From Desulfobacterales bacterium (GTDB lineage: Bacteria; Desulfobacterota; Desulfobacteria; Desulfobacterales; UBA5852): DNA of 26,308 nt. A program made the translations under genes and the position numbers. The first letter of the stretch is position 1; the number at the start of each line of letters is the position of its first letter. Below, one piece after another: positions 15,009 through 23,181 of the stretch. The DNA is taken from assembly GCA_030066455.1 (NCBI GenBank), contig JASJBQ010000028.1, positions 1-26,308 of the forward strand. The letters run 5' to 3'. The notes under the pieces are model-generated. The model saw only the letters and a list, made by a program, of their open reading frames with translations, made no database searches and was not told the origin of the DNA.

Positions 15009-16430
15009 ATGCAACCGTTTCTATCCGAAAACTTTCTGCTGCACAGCGACACCGCCCGTCGTCTCTACCACGATTACGCCGCCGCCATGCCGATTTTCGA
15101 TTACCATTGTCACCTGCCCGTGGAAGAGATTGCCGCCGACAAACGTTTCGCCAACCTGACACGGATCTGGCTCAACGGCGACCACTACAAATGGCGGGCG
15201 ATGCGGGCCAACGGCATCAGCGAACGTTTCATCACCGGCGATGCCGACGATCGCGCCAAATTCGCGGCCTGGGCCGCCACCGTTCCGAAGACTTTGCGCA
15301 ACCCCCTCTACCACTGGACGCACCTCGAATTGAACCGCTACTTCGGGATCGACGACCGGCTGCTCGGTCCGCAAACCGCCGAGGCCATCTACGACCATTG
15401 CAGTGCGCTCCTGCCCACTTCCGCCTTCAGCACCCGCCGTCTCCTGAAAAAGATGCGGGTCAGGGTGGTCTGCACCACTGACGACCCGGTGGACACCCTC
15501 GAACACCACCAGGCCATCGCCAATGACACCGAATTCGGTATCAAGGTCCTGCCGGCCTTCCGGCCCGACCGGGCTATCGGGGTGGAAGACCCGGCCGCCT
15601 TCAACCAGTGGGTCGATCAGCTGGCAGCGGTTTCCGGTATCGAGGTCGCCGACTATGAAACCTTTATCGCGGCCCTGAGGGCCCGGCACGATTTCTTTCA
15701 CGCCACCGGCTGCCGCCTGTCTGATCACGGACTCGAGCGCCCGTACGCCGACGACTTTGATGACGAATCGATTCGCCGCGATTTCGACCGGCTGCGCCGG
15801 GGCGAGCCTTTGAACGCCAGTGAACGCGGCCCGTTCAAAACCGCCGTTCTGCTCGAACTGGCGCGCATGGACGCCGACCGCGGCTGGACCCAGCAGTTTC
15901 ACTTCGGCGCCCTGCGCAATACCAATTCCCGGGCCTTTCGGCAGCTGGGACCGGATACCGGGTACGACTCCATCGGGGACTTCGAGATCGCCCGCCCATT
16001 GGCCCGCTTTCTGGACATTTTGGAACAGGAGGGGCGTCTGACCCGCACGATTCTCTATGTCCTCAACCCCCGTGACAACGAACTCGTGGCCACCATGATC
16101 GGCAATTTCCAGGACGGCCTCGTGCCGGGTAAAATCCAGTTCGGCTCCGGCTGGTGGTTCAACGACCAGAAGGACGGCATGACACGCCAGATCGACGCGC
16201 TCTCCAACATGGGCCTTTTAAGCCGTTTCGTGGGCATGCTCACCGACTCGCGCAGCTTCCTCTCCTACCCGCGTCACGAATACTTCCGCCGGGTGCTCTG
16301 CAACCTTCTGGGGACGGACGTGGAAAGGGGCGAGTTGCCCCACGACATGGATCTGATCGGCGGCATGGTCCAGGACATCTGTTATCACAACGCCGTCAAT
16401 TATTTCGGCATCGAAACCAACCATGCCTAA
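15009..16430 (+). CDS. uxaC: Glucuronate/galacturonate isomerase
   Basis: The 473-residue product matches UxaC in size (E. coli 470) and throughout. It isomerises D-galacturonate to D-tagaturonate and D-glucuronate to D-fructuronate, the first intracellular step for free hexuronates. It belongs to the amidohydrolase-like TIM barrels; FDYHCHLP near residue 30 gives the metal ligands H33 and H35. Other family blocks are WLNGDHYKWRAMRANG, NPLYHWTHLELNRYFGI, TTDDPVDTLEHH, the QFHFGALRNTN segment and FGSGWWFNDQKDGM. AGGGGAAA precedes the ATG. The gene leads a tight group with uxuA (14 bases downstream) and gntK, and is separated from uxuB by the repeat region, so it may have its own promoter. Confidence 0.97.
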   Translation: MQPFLSENFLLHSDTARRLYHDYAAAMPIFDYHCHLPVEEIAADKRFANLTRIWLNGDHYKWRAMRANGISERFITGDADDRAKFAAWAATVPKTLRNPLYHWTHLELNRYFGIDDRLLGPQTAEAIYDHCSALLPTSAFSTRRLLKKMRVRVVCTTDDPVDTLEHHQAIANDTEFGIKVLPAFRPDRAIGVEDPAAFNQWVDQLAAVSGIEVADYETFIAALRARHDFFHATGCRLSDHGLERPYADDFDDESIRRDFDRLRRGEPLNASERGPFKTAVLLELARMDADRGWTQQFHFGALRNTNSRAFRQLGPDTGYDSIGDFEIARPLARFLDILEQEGRLTRTILYVLNPRDNELVATMIGNFQDGLVPGKIQFGSGWWFNDQKDGMTRQIDALSNMGLLSRFVGMLTDSRSFLSYPRHEYFRRVLCNLLGTDVERGELPHDMDLIGGMVQDICYHNAVNYFGIETNHA

Positions 16431-16444
16431 AGAGGGGGCCAAGC

Positions 16445-17488
16445 ATGCAATTGTCCTTTAGATGGTACGGCCCGGAAGATCCCGTGTCCCTGAAAGCGAT
16501 CCGACAGATTCCGGGAGTTGAGGGCGTTGTCAGCGCGCTGCATGAACTGGCGCCGGGCGAGGTCTGGCCACAACGTTCCATCCGCGGGCTGGTCGACCAA
16601 ATCAGAGACAACGGCCTGGCATTGACCGCCGTGGAGAGCCTTCCGGTACACGAAGATATCAAGCTGGGAAATCCAACCCGGGATCGGTATATCGCCAATT
16701 ATGCCACCAGTCTGAACCATCTGGCCGCATCCGGCGTGACCACGGTCTGCTACAATTTCATGCCGGTATTCGACTGGACACGCACGCGTCTGGACAGGCC
16801 ATTACCCGATGGCGCGACCTGTCTCAGCTACAATCATTCAGACCTTGCGCGAATTGATCTTTCCCACGGCACCCGCGATCTGCCCGGATGGAGCAGCGCC
16901 TTTGACCGCGCGCAACTGAAAAAAATGCTCCAGGCATATGCTGGCGTCAGTGAAGAGAGGCTCTGGGACAACCTGGCCTATTTTCTGCACCGGGTCATCC
17001 CCGTGGCCGAGGACCTTGGCATCCGGCTTGGCATCCACCCGGATGACCCCCCCTGGTCGATCTTCGGCCTTCCCCGGATTATCGTTGACCGCGATGCCCT
17101 TCACCGATTGATCCAGATTGAAGACAGCCCGGCCAATGGGCTGAGCTTGTGTACGGGATCACTCGGCGCGCTGCCATCCAACGATATTCCCGCCCTCGTG
17201 GAAGAATTTTCGCGTATGGACCGTATCGCCTTCATGCACGTGCGCAACGTGCACATCGATGGCGAAAAAGCATTCCATGAAACCGCCCATCCCAGCGCCT
17301 GCGGGCATCTCGATATGTTCGCCATCATGAAAGCGCTGCATAAAAACAACTTCGACGGCCCCTTGCGGCCGGATCACGGACGGATGATCTGGGGTGAAAT
17401 CGGCAAGCCCGGCTATGGCCTTTTTGATCGCGCCCTTGGCGCCGCCTACCTCAACGGGTTGTGGGAGGGACTCACCTCAGAAGATTAA
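16445..17488 (+). CDS. uxuA: Mannonate dehydratase
   Basis: The ATG at 16445 follows GAGGGGG just after the uxaC stop codon and gives 347 residues. This is the shorter UxuA type seen in many non-enteric bacteria; E. coli UxuA has 394. It dehydrates D-mannonate to KDG and needs Mn or Fe. The TIM-barrel protein has FRWYGPEDPVSL at the N-terminus, ESLPVHEDIKLG, CYNFMPVFDWTRT, and HPDDPP at 198-203, which contains a metal ligand His. The later conserved segments are LCTGSLGA, MHVRNVH with the typical RNV/H pair, and RPDHGRMIWGE. With uxaC and uxuB it completes the hexuronate-to-KDG route. Confidence 0.96.
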   Translation: MQLSFRWYGPEDPVSLKAIRQIPGVEGVVSALHELAPGEVWPQRSIRGLVDQIRDNGLALTAVESLPVHEDIKLGNPTRDRYIANYATSLNHLAASGVTTVCYNFMPVFDWTRTRLDRPLPDGATCLSYNHSDLARIDLSHGTRDLPGWSSAFDRAQLKKMLQAYAGVSEERLWDNLAYFLHRVIPVAEDLGIRLGIHPDDPPWSIFGLPRIIVDRDALHRLIQIEDSPANGLSLCTGSLGALPSNDIPALVEEFSRMDRIAFMHVRNVHIDGEKAFHETAHPSACGHLDMFAIMKALHKNNFDGPLRPDHGRMIWGEIGKPGYGLFDRALGAAYLNGLWEGLTSED

Positions 17489-17499
17489 TTGAAAACGCC

Positions 17500-18018
17500 A
17501 TGGCAACCGCATCACCACCACGCGTTCTGATCGTCATGGGCCCCACGGGCTGCGGCAAAACCACGGTCGGCCGATTGCTGGCCGCGCGCCTGGGCTGTCC
17601 GTTTATCGACGCCGACGATTTCCACCCCCCGGCCAATGTGGACAACATGCGGCGGGGCATCGCCCTGAACGACGCGGATCGCCGCCCCTGGCTGGAGGCG
17701 CTGCGGGCCGTCATTGACGCCTGGCGGGGTGAGGGGTCGGGTGGCGTCCTGGCCTGTTCGGCACTGAAAAAAGCTTACCGCGATCTGTTGGGCGTCGATC
17801 AGGACACCGTGCGTACGGTTTATCTGCGGGGATCTTTCGACCGCCTGCGGACAAGAGTCGAAGCCCGCCACAGCCACTACATGAATCCCGTTCTTCTGCA
17901 GAGCCAGCTCGACACCCTGGAGGAACCGCTAGGCGGCATCAGCGCCGACATCGCCCCCCCACCCGCGGTGATCGTTGCCCGCATCATTGCCCGGTTGAAA
18001 AACGAAGACCGTCGATGA
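17500..18018 (+). CDS. gntK: Gluconokinase (GntK type)
   Basis: The ATG at 17500 gives 172 residues, close to E. coli GntK (175). The P-loop GPTGCGKTT is at 14-22, the sugar site ADDFHPPANVDNM follows at about 37-50, and LACSALKKAYRD and HYMNPVLLQSQLDTLEEP are hallmark blocks of thermoresistant-type gluconokinases. The enzyme phosphorylates D-gluconate with ATP to 6-phosphogluconate. It begins 11 bases after the uxuA stop and is the last gene of the run. No other gluconate gene is near, so gluconate may arise as a side product or be imported by the same transporter; phosphorylation of a related aldonate cannot be ruled out. An in-frame GTG at 17461 inside uxuA is a less likely start. Confidence 0.93.
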   Translation: MATASPPRVLIVMGPTGCGKTTVGRLLAARLGCPFIDADDFHPPANVDNMRRGIALNDADRRPWLEALRAVIDAWRGEGSGGVLACSALKKAYRDLLGVDQDTVRTVYLRGSFDRLRTRVEARHSHYMNPVLLQSQLDTLEEPLGGISADIAPPPAVIVARIIARLKNEDRR

Positions 18019-18356
18019 CAATCGCTTTCTTCCTTGCGGACCGCTATCGCTGCGGCCACCGTATGTGTCAACCCCATCGGCACCACCGGATTCAAAACGA
18101 CGGATACCGCCTGAGATCTCGGTGCCGCCACCCCCTGCGGGCTTGAGCGTGCCCCCGCAGCCCGCATTCCCCTTTGTATCCGTCGGCGTGCACATCACCC
18201 GAATTTTCCTTTTAAAACAAAAAGATCGCAAAAATTTTATGTATTCTCAATAAGTTAGTCAATAAATCCCGTTGACATCGATAGCGATTCCGACTAACCC
18301 TTTGCTAACTAGCCGGCGTTTATCCCTTCATAGACTGTTTGATCGAGCGAGTCGAC
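18019..18356 (+). promoter_or_regulatory. Intergenic region with tandem and inverted motifs upstream of the sensor kinase gene
   Basis: The 338-base region has no supported gene. Its left part is GC-rich and holds a weak stem, CTGCGGG (18135-18141) with CCCGCAG (18154-18160), without a T-run. From about 18198 it becomes AT-rich, as a promoter region should. CTAAC occurs at 18294-18298 and again at 18305-18309, exactly 11 bases or one helical turn apart, and the inverse GTTAG is at 18254-18258; GTTAGTC and GACTAAC (18292-18298) are perfect inverted partners. A TTGACA at 18272-18277 lies between them, with only a poor -10 (TAACCC at 18295). The spacing suggests binding of a dimeric regulator. 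Confidence 0.45.
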
Positions 18357-21300
18357 ATGGCCACACCGCCCCGAGAAGCGTTGCAGGAGCGCATTCGTGA
18401 TCTGGAGTCGCGACTCCGCCGCTACGAGGAAGCCCCGACACCGCCCGATTACCACCAATCATTCACCGAAATCGTCACCCGACACGCCAGTGACGGGATC
18501 TGCGTTTTCCATGCGGTCGAAGCGTTTCCGTTCATTCAGTTTACGGTCTGGAATGATCGCATGATCGACCTGACCGGCTTCGCGATGGAGGCGATCAACA
18601 CCGGGGGCTGGTTTCAGACCCTTTGCCCCGATACCGCCATCCGCGAAGAAACCATGGCCCGCTGGACGGCCCTGACGCCCGGCGACGCCCCGCTGGTCGA
18701 AACATCGCCGATTACCTGTGCCGACGGTCGGCAACGCACCCTGGGCATTTCCGTGTCGATCGTCGCCCGTGTCGACGGCGTGGCCCACATTCTCGCCATA
18801 ATGCGGGATGTCACCGACCAGCGCGACATCGATGCGGGGCAACGGACGGCCCGGTCGGAACTGGAGCAGTGTATCGACGAGCGAACCACGGCTCTGTGGT
18901 CCAAAAGTGCCGCCCTGGAGCGCGAAATCGAGGCCCGGGGGCACACCGAAAACGAACTTCGCCGCAGCCAGGAGACATTCAGCAAGCTTTTCTATATCAG
19001 CCCTGTGTGGATGGACGTGGCCACCGTGGCCGATGGCCGCTATATCGACGTCAACGACGCCTTCATACACACGACCGGCTATGCCCGCGAGGAGGTCATC
19101 GGCCGCACGTCGACGGAGTTGAACCTCTGGCCGCGCCCGGAAGCCCGGCGTGCGATACGTGAAACGTTAGAGACCCGGGGCCGGCTGGACCAGCATACCT
19201 GTCGCTTCCGCATGAAGGACGGGAGTGTGCGCGACTTCATCTGGACCGCCGAGGTGATCGAATGGCAGGGGGAACGCTGCGCGCTCAGCGTGGTGATCGA
19301 TACGACGGATATCCGCCGGGCGCAGGACGCCCTGCGCACCAGCGAATCCAATTTCCGGGCGCTCACCGACGCCGCCCCGGTGGCCGTTTCCATCATCCGC
19401 GATGACCGTTTCCTCTACGTCAACGATGCCTGGGCGGCCATGACCGGGTACTCCCGGAAAGAGGCCCGGAGCCTCGACGCCATGGCCATCGTTCACCCGG
19501 ATATGCGCGCGATGGTGCGCCGCCGGTCCGCCCGGTGTCTGCGGGGCGAACAGTCGCCGTCGCGCTACCCGATCAAATTCATGCGCCGTGAGGGAAAGGC
19601 GCGCTGGGGAGACTTCTCACTTGCCCTCATCCGTTTTGATGGCCAACCGGCCATTCTGGCCATGGCCAAAGACATCACCCATCAGATCCAGACCGAAAAA
19701 CGCCTGCAGGCTTCCGAGAAACGCCTGGCGGAGATCATCGATTTCCTGCCCGATGCCACCTGGGTCGTAGACCGGCAGGGCCGGGTGGTGGCCTGGAACC
19801 AGGCCATCGAGAAGCTGACCGGCATCCCGGCCAAGGCCATCCTCGGCAAGGGCGACTATCAGCACGCCCTGCCGTTCTATGGGGAAAAACGCCCCGTGCT
19901 GATCGATTTCGTGCGCGAATCCGAACCACGCGAGGATATCGAGAGGCACTACGTGCGCCTCGAGCGGGACGGCAGTAAACTGAGCTCGGTTTCCTTCCAC
20001 CCCGAACTGAAGCCCGGAGGCGTCTATCTCGCCGGTGCGGCCAGCCCGCTCTACGATGCCGAGGGCCGGATCGCCGGGGCCATCGAGAGCCTGCGGGATA
20101 TCACCAGATACAAGCAGGCCGAAATCCTCCTGGATGAAACCCGGCGGCAGCAGGAAGCGATTCTCAACAACATCCCCGACATGGCCTGGCTCAAGGACCG
20201 CGAAAGCCGCTTCATCGCCGTCAATGAGGCCTTTGGCAAGACGTGCAACCGTTCCCCGGAAACGATAGTGGGGCACACCGACCTCGACTTCTTCCCGGAA
20301 GAATTGGCCCGTAGTTACCGTGCCGACGACCGCGAAGTCATCGCGACCGGCCGGCGCAAGACGCTGGAAGAAAAACTGGTGGATGCCGAGGGGACCACCC
20401 GCTGGATCGAAACCTTCAAGACACCCGTCTACAACGACGCCGGCGAAGTCATCGGAACGGCCGGCATCGCCCATGACATTACGCACCGCCGCAAGATGGA
20501 ACAATCCCTCCGCGAGTCCGAAGAAAAATTCGCCAAGGCCTTTCAGTCAAGCCCCGATGCCGTGCTTATCGCCCGGCGGGAGGACGGCTGCCTGCTGGAG
20601 GTCAATGACGGTTTTACGCAGGTTGCGGGCTGCCGGCGGGAGGAGGTTCTGGGACAATCTGTCCGCGATCTCAATCTCTGGGGCCGCCCCCAGGCGTATA
20701 ACGCCATCGCCGAGGCCATAGGGACGCAAGGCGGCCTTCGCGACCGCGAACTGTCCTTCCGGACCCACAGCGGTGCGCAGCGCGACGGCCTGCTCGCCGG
20801 CGAAGTTATCGAGATCCGGGAGGAGACCTGCCTTCTGATCTCCATCCGGGACATCACCGAGCAGAAACGCGCCGCAAAAGCGCTGCGCGCCAGCGAGGAG
20901 CGCTACCGCGAATTCTTCACCAACGCGCCCTTCGGCATCTTTCTGTCCACCTCGGACGGCCGTTTTGTGGATCTGAATCCGGCCCTGACGGAAATGCTGG
21001 GGTATGACAGTCCCCGGGAGGCCATCGACGAAATCCGCCATATCGGCGAGCAGCTTTTCGTGGTGCCCCGGCAACGCGAGGAAATCATGGCCGCCGCCTT
21101 GGAGGCCCAAGGCTTTTACGTCGCCGAGGTGCGCTACCGGCGTCGCAACGGCGCCCACTGGCTGGCCAACCTGCACATGCGCGCCATCTCCGGCCAGCGC
21201 TCGGGACCGCAGCTCTTCGAGGGTTTTGTTGAAGAAATCACCGAAAGACGACGGGCTGAAATGGCGTTGATCGCGGAGAAGGAACGTTTGCGGGTGACCC

Positions 21301-22823
21301 TGCACAGCATCGGCGATGCCGTCATCACGACCGACCGGAAGGGGCAGGTCACCCTCATGAACCCGGTTGCCGAGGCCCTGACCGGGTGGTCGGAAAAGGA
21401 GGCCTTCCGCCGTCCGCTGACCGAGGTCTTCCGCATCGTCAACGAAGACACCGACGAACCCTGCGAGAATCCCGTGACGGCGGTCTTGTCTTCCGGCCGG
21501 GTGGTGGCGCTGGCCAACCACACCAAGCTGATCAGCCGCGATGGCAGCCAATACGTGATCGCCGACAGCGGCGCCCCCATCAAGGATGCCGACCGCAACA
21601 TCATCGGCGTGGTGTTGGTCTTCCGGGACGTGACCACCGCACGGCGCATGGAGGATGAGCTGCGCAAAAGCGAAAAGCTCAAATCCCTGGGGGTCCTGGC
21701 AGGTGGCATCGCCCATGACTTCAACAATTTTTTAGCCGGCATCGTGGGCAATCTCTCGCTGGCCAAACTGGATCTGCCACCCGGCAGCCCCATCCACACG
21801 CGGATGGACGAAATGGAAAAAGCGGCCCTGCGCGCCAAAAACCTCACCCTGCAGTTGCTCACCTTCGCCAAGGGCGGCGAGCCGGACAAACGCACCCTCC
21901 CCATCGGCGACGTGGTCCGCGAGTCGGCCAGTTTCGCGCTGCGGGGGACCAGCATCCGCTGCCGGTTCGACCTCCCGCCCGATCTTCACTTGGCTGAAAT
22001 GGACGAGGGCCAGATCACCCAGGTCATCCACAACCTGATGATCAACGCGACCCAGGCCATGCCGGACGGCGGCGAGGTGCGCGTCAGGGGCGCCAACGTG
22101 ACCCTGGACGCCAGTGACCACCTGACCCTGGCCCCGGGCGACTATCTGCGCCTCACCGTCCAGGATGCCGGCACGGGCATCCCGCCGGAGCACCTGCGCA
22201 AGGTATTCGATCCCTATTTCACCACCAAACAGAAGGGCAGCGGCCTCGGGCTGGCGGTGGCCCATTCGATCATCGAAAAGCATGCCGGCAAACTCAGCAT
22301 CGACTCCGAAATGGGCGTCGGCACAACGATCCAAATCTACCTGCCTGCGGCACGGGGAAAGGCCTCGGCGCCCCTGGCCGCGACGGATGACGTCCTCAGG
22401 GGGGCGGGCCGGATCCTGGTAATGGACGACGAGGATTTCATCCGCACGCTGGCCGCCGACATGCTGAGTGCTCTGGGATACACGATCGCGACCGCCCGGG
22501 ACGGCGATGACGCCGTTTCGCGCTACAGCGAAGCCCTCGACGCGGGAGAACCGTTCGACGCCGTGATTTTGGACCTGACGGTTCCGGGCGGCATGGGGGG
22601 ACAAGAGGCCATCGCCCGTTTGAAGGCGCTGGACCCGGCGGTGAGGGCCATCGTCTCCAGCGGCTATTCCAACGACCCCGTCATTGCCAACTACACCCGC
22701 TACGGATTTCAGGCCGCCGTCAAGAAGCCTTATCTGCTGTGCGAAATCAGCAAGGCCCTGAACGCACTGCTCAACGATTCCAGCGCCGGCAAACGCGGGA
22801 AAGCCTCGGACGAGAGGCCCTAA
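18357..22823 (+). CDS. Multi-PAS hybrid sensor histidine kinase with C-terminal receiver domain
   Basis: From the ATG at 18357 (weak GAGCGAG site; a TTG at 18339 is the alternative) the product has 1488 residues. No membrane segment is evident, so it is probably cytoplasmic. About eight PAS domains can be traced, beginning near residues 35, 208, 331, 456, 600, 723, 848 and 977; a charged coiled coil lies at about 155-207. The kinase core follows: phosphoacceptor H1120 in AGGIAHDFNN, the N box (HNLMINATQAMPDGG), DAGTGIPPEHLRKVFDPYFTT and GSGLGLAVA. A receiver domain spans about 1363-1480, with the MDDED acid pocket, phosphoacceptor D1406 in VILDLTVPGG, and K in VKKPY. No separate response regulator or output gene adjoins, so its target is unknown. 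It is on the same strand as the uronate genes but 338 bases away. Confidence 0.95.
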   Translation: MATPPREALQERIRDLESRLRRYEEAPTPPDYHQSFTEIVTRHASDGICVFHAVEAFPFIQFTVWNDRMIDLTGFAMEAINTGGWFQTLCPDTAIREETMARWTALTPGDAPLVETSPITCADGRQRTLGISVSIVARVDGVAHILAIMRDVTDQRDIDAGQRTARSELEQCIDERTTALWSKSAALEREIEARGHTENELRRSQETFSKLFYISPVWMDVATVADGRYIDVNDAFIHTTGYAREEVIGRTSTELNLWPRPEARRAIRETLETRGRLDQHTCRFRMKDGSVRDFIWTAEVIEWQGERCALSVVIDTTDIRRAQDALRTSESNFRALTDAAPVAVSIIRDDRFLYVNDAWAAMTGYSRKEARSLDAMAIVHPDMRAMVRRRSARCLRGEQSPSRYPIKFMRREGKARWGDFSLALIRFDGQPAILAMAKDITHQIQTEKRLQASEKRLAEIIDFLPDATWVVDRQGRVVAWNQAIEKLTGIPAKAILGKGDYQHALPFYGEKRPVLIDFVRESEPREDIERHYVRLERDGSKLSSVSFHPELKPGGVYLAGAASPLYDAEGRIAGAIESLRDITRYKQAEILLDETRRQQEAILNNIPDMAWLKDRESRFIAVNEAFGKTCNRSPETIVGHTDLDFFPEELARSYRADDREVIATGRRKTLEEKLVDAEGTTRWIETFKTPVYNDAGEVIGTAGIAHDITHRRKMEQSLRESEEKFAKAFQSSPDAVLIARREDGCLLEVNDGFTQVAGCRREEVLGQSVRDLNLWGRPQAYNAIAEAIGTQGGLRDRELSFRTHSGAQRDGLLAGEVIEIREETCLLISIRDITEQKRAAKALRASEERYREFFTNAPFGIFLSTSDGRFVDLNPALTEMLGYDSPREAIDEIRHIGEQLFVVPRQREEIMAAALEAQGFYVAEVRYRRRNGAHWLANLHMRAISGQRSGPQLFEGFVEEITERRRAEMALIAEKERLRVTLHSIGDAVITTDRKGQVTLMNPVAEALTGWSEKEAFRRPLTEVFRIVNEDTDEPCENPVTAVLSSGRVVALANHTKLISRDGSQYVIADSGAPIKDADRNIIGVVLVFRDVTTARRMEDELRKSEKLKSLGVLAGGIAHDFNNFLAGIVGNLSLAKLDLPPGSPIHTRMDEMEKAALRAKNLTLQLLTFAKGGEPDKRTLPIGDVVRESASFALRGTSIRCRFDLPPDLHLAEMDEGQITQVIHNLMINATQAMPDGGEVRVRGANVTLDASDHLTLAPGDYLRLTVQDAGTGIPPEHLRKVFDPYFTTKQKGSGLGLAVAHSIIEKHAGKLSIDSEMGVGTTIQIYLPAARGKASAPLAATDDVLRGAGRILVMDDEDFIRTLAADMLSALGYTIATARDGDDAVSRYSEALDAGEPFDAVILDLTVPGGMGGQEAIARLKALDPAVRAIVSSGYSNDPVIANYTRYGFQAAVKKPYLLCEISKALNALLNDSSAGKRGKASDERP

Positions 22824-22861
22824 GCGTTCCCTACCTTCCGGGGCCACTCTGCGGTCGGCGC

Positions 22862-23101
22862 CTATTTCATCTCCTGAAAAGTCTTGCCGTCGTCGCCGCT
22901 GCCCTGCCATTTGACCATCCCGTTGGTGGTGTCGATCACATAGATCTCGGTGAACGATCCCCGGGGCGTGCAGCACATGCGATAGCGGCCAATCTCCGGC
23001 GACGGCGACCTGTCGGCGCCGGTCAGAAAAACAACCGCCAGCGCCGCCAAGGCCCCAATCAAGAGGAAAAGGGCGCGTTGTTTCCACTGCGGTGTGTGCA
23101 T
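22862..23101 (-). CDS. Small membrane-anchored protein of unknown function
   Basis: A strong Shine-Dalgarno sequence, AAGGAGGT, lies directly before two adjacent ATG codons; the second, at 23101, has the better spacing and gives 79 residues. Residues 8-30 (RALFLLIGALAALAVVFLTG) form one membrane segment or uncleaved signal anchor, after a short positive N-terminus. The outer part is about 48 residues with two adjacent cysteines (MCCTP) and a segment FTEIYVIDTTNGMVKWQG, which resembles one blade of a beta-propeller or a short beta-sandwich. I recognise no family. It follows the hydrolase gene by 80 bases on the same strand, and ends 38 bases from the converging sensor kinase gene. Confidence 0.7.
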   Translation of the reverse strand: MHTPQWKQRALFLLIGALAALAVVFLTGADRSPSPEIGRYRMCCTPRGSFTEIYVIDTTNGMVKWQGSGDDGKTFQEMK

Positions 23102-23181
23102 CATGACCTCCTTGTATCCAGGTTGGGGGGTATACATGCCCTGTTCAGCGGCCCTATGTTCAACGGCCGGCGTCGCGTCCC

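Noticed and set aside
14669..15481. Plus-strand open frame reading through the repeat region into uxaC
   Set aside because: It runs in another frame than uxaC, with Arg- and Pro-rich content; it is a chance frame across repeat DNA.
18135..18160. CTGCGGG/CCCGCAG stem after gntK as an intrinsic terminator
   Set aside because: The loop is long (12 bases) and no T-run follows; it is mentioned only within the intergenic region.
21732..23087. Minus-strand open frame of 451 codons opposite the sensor kinase
   Set aside because: It lies opposite the kinase core and receiver, which have intact catalytic motifs, and shows no protein family character itself.
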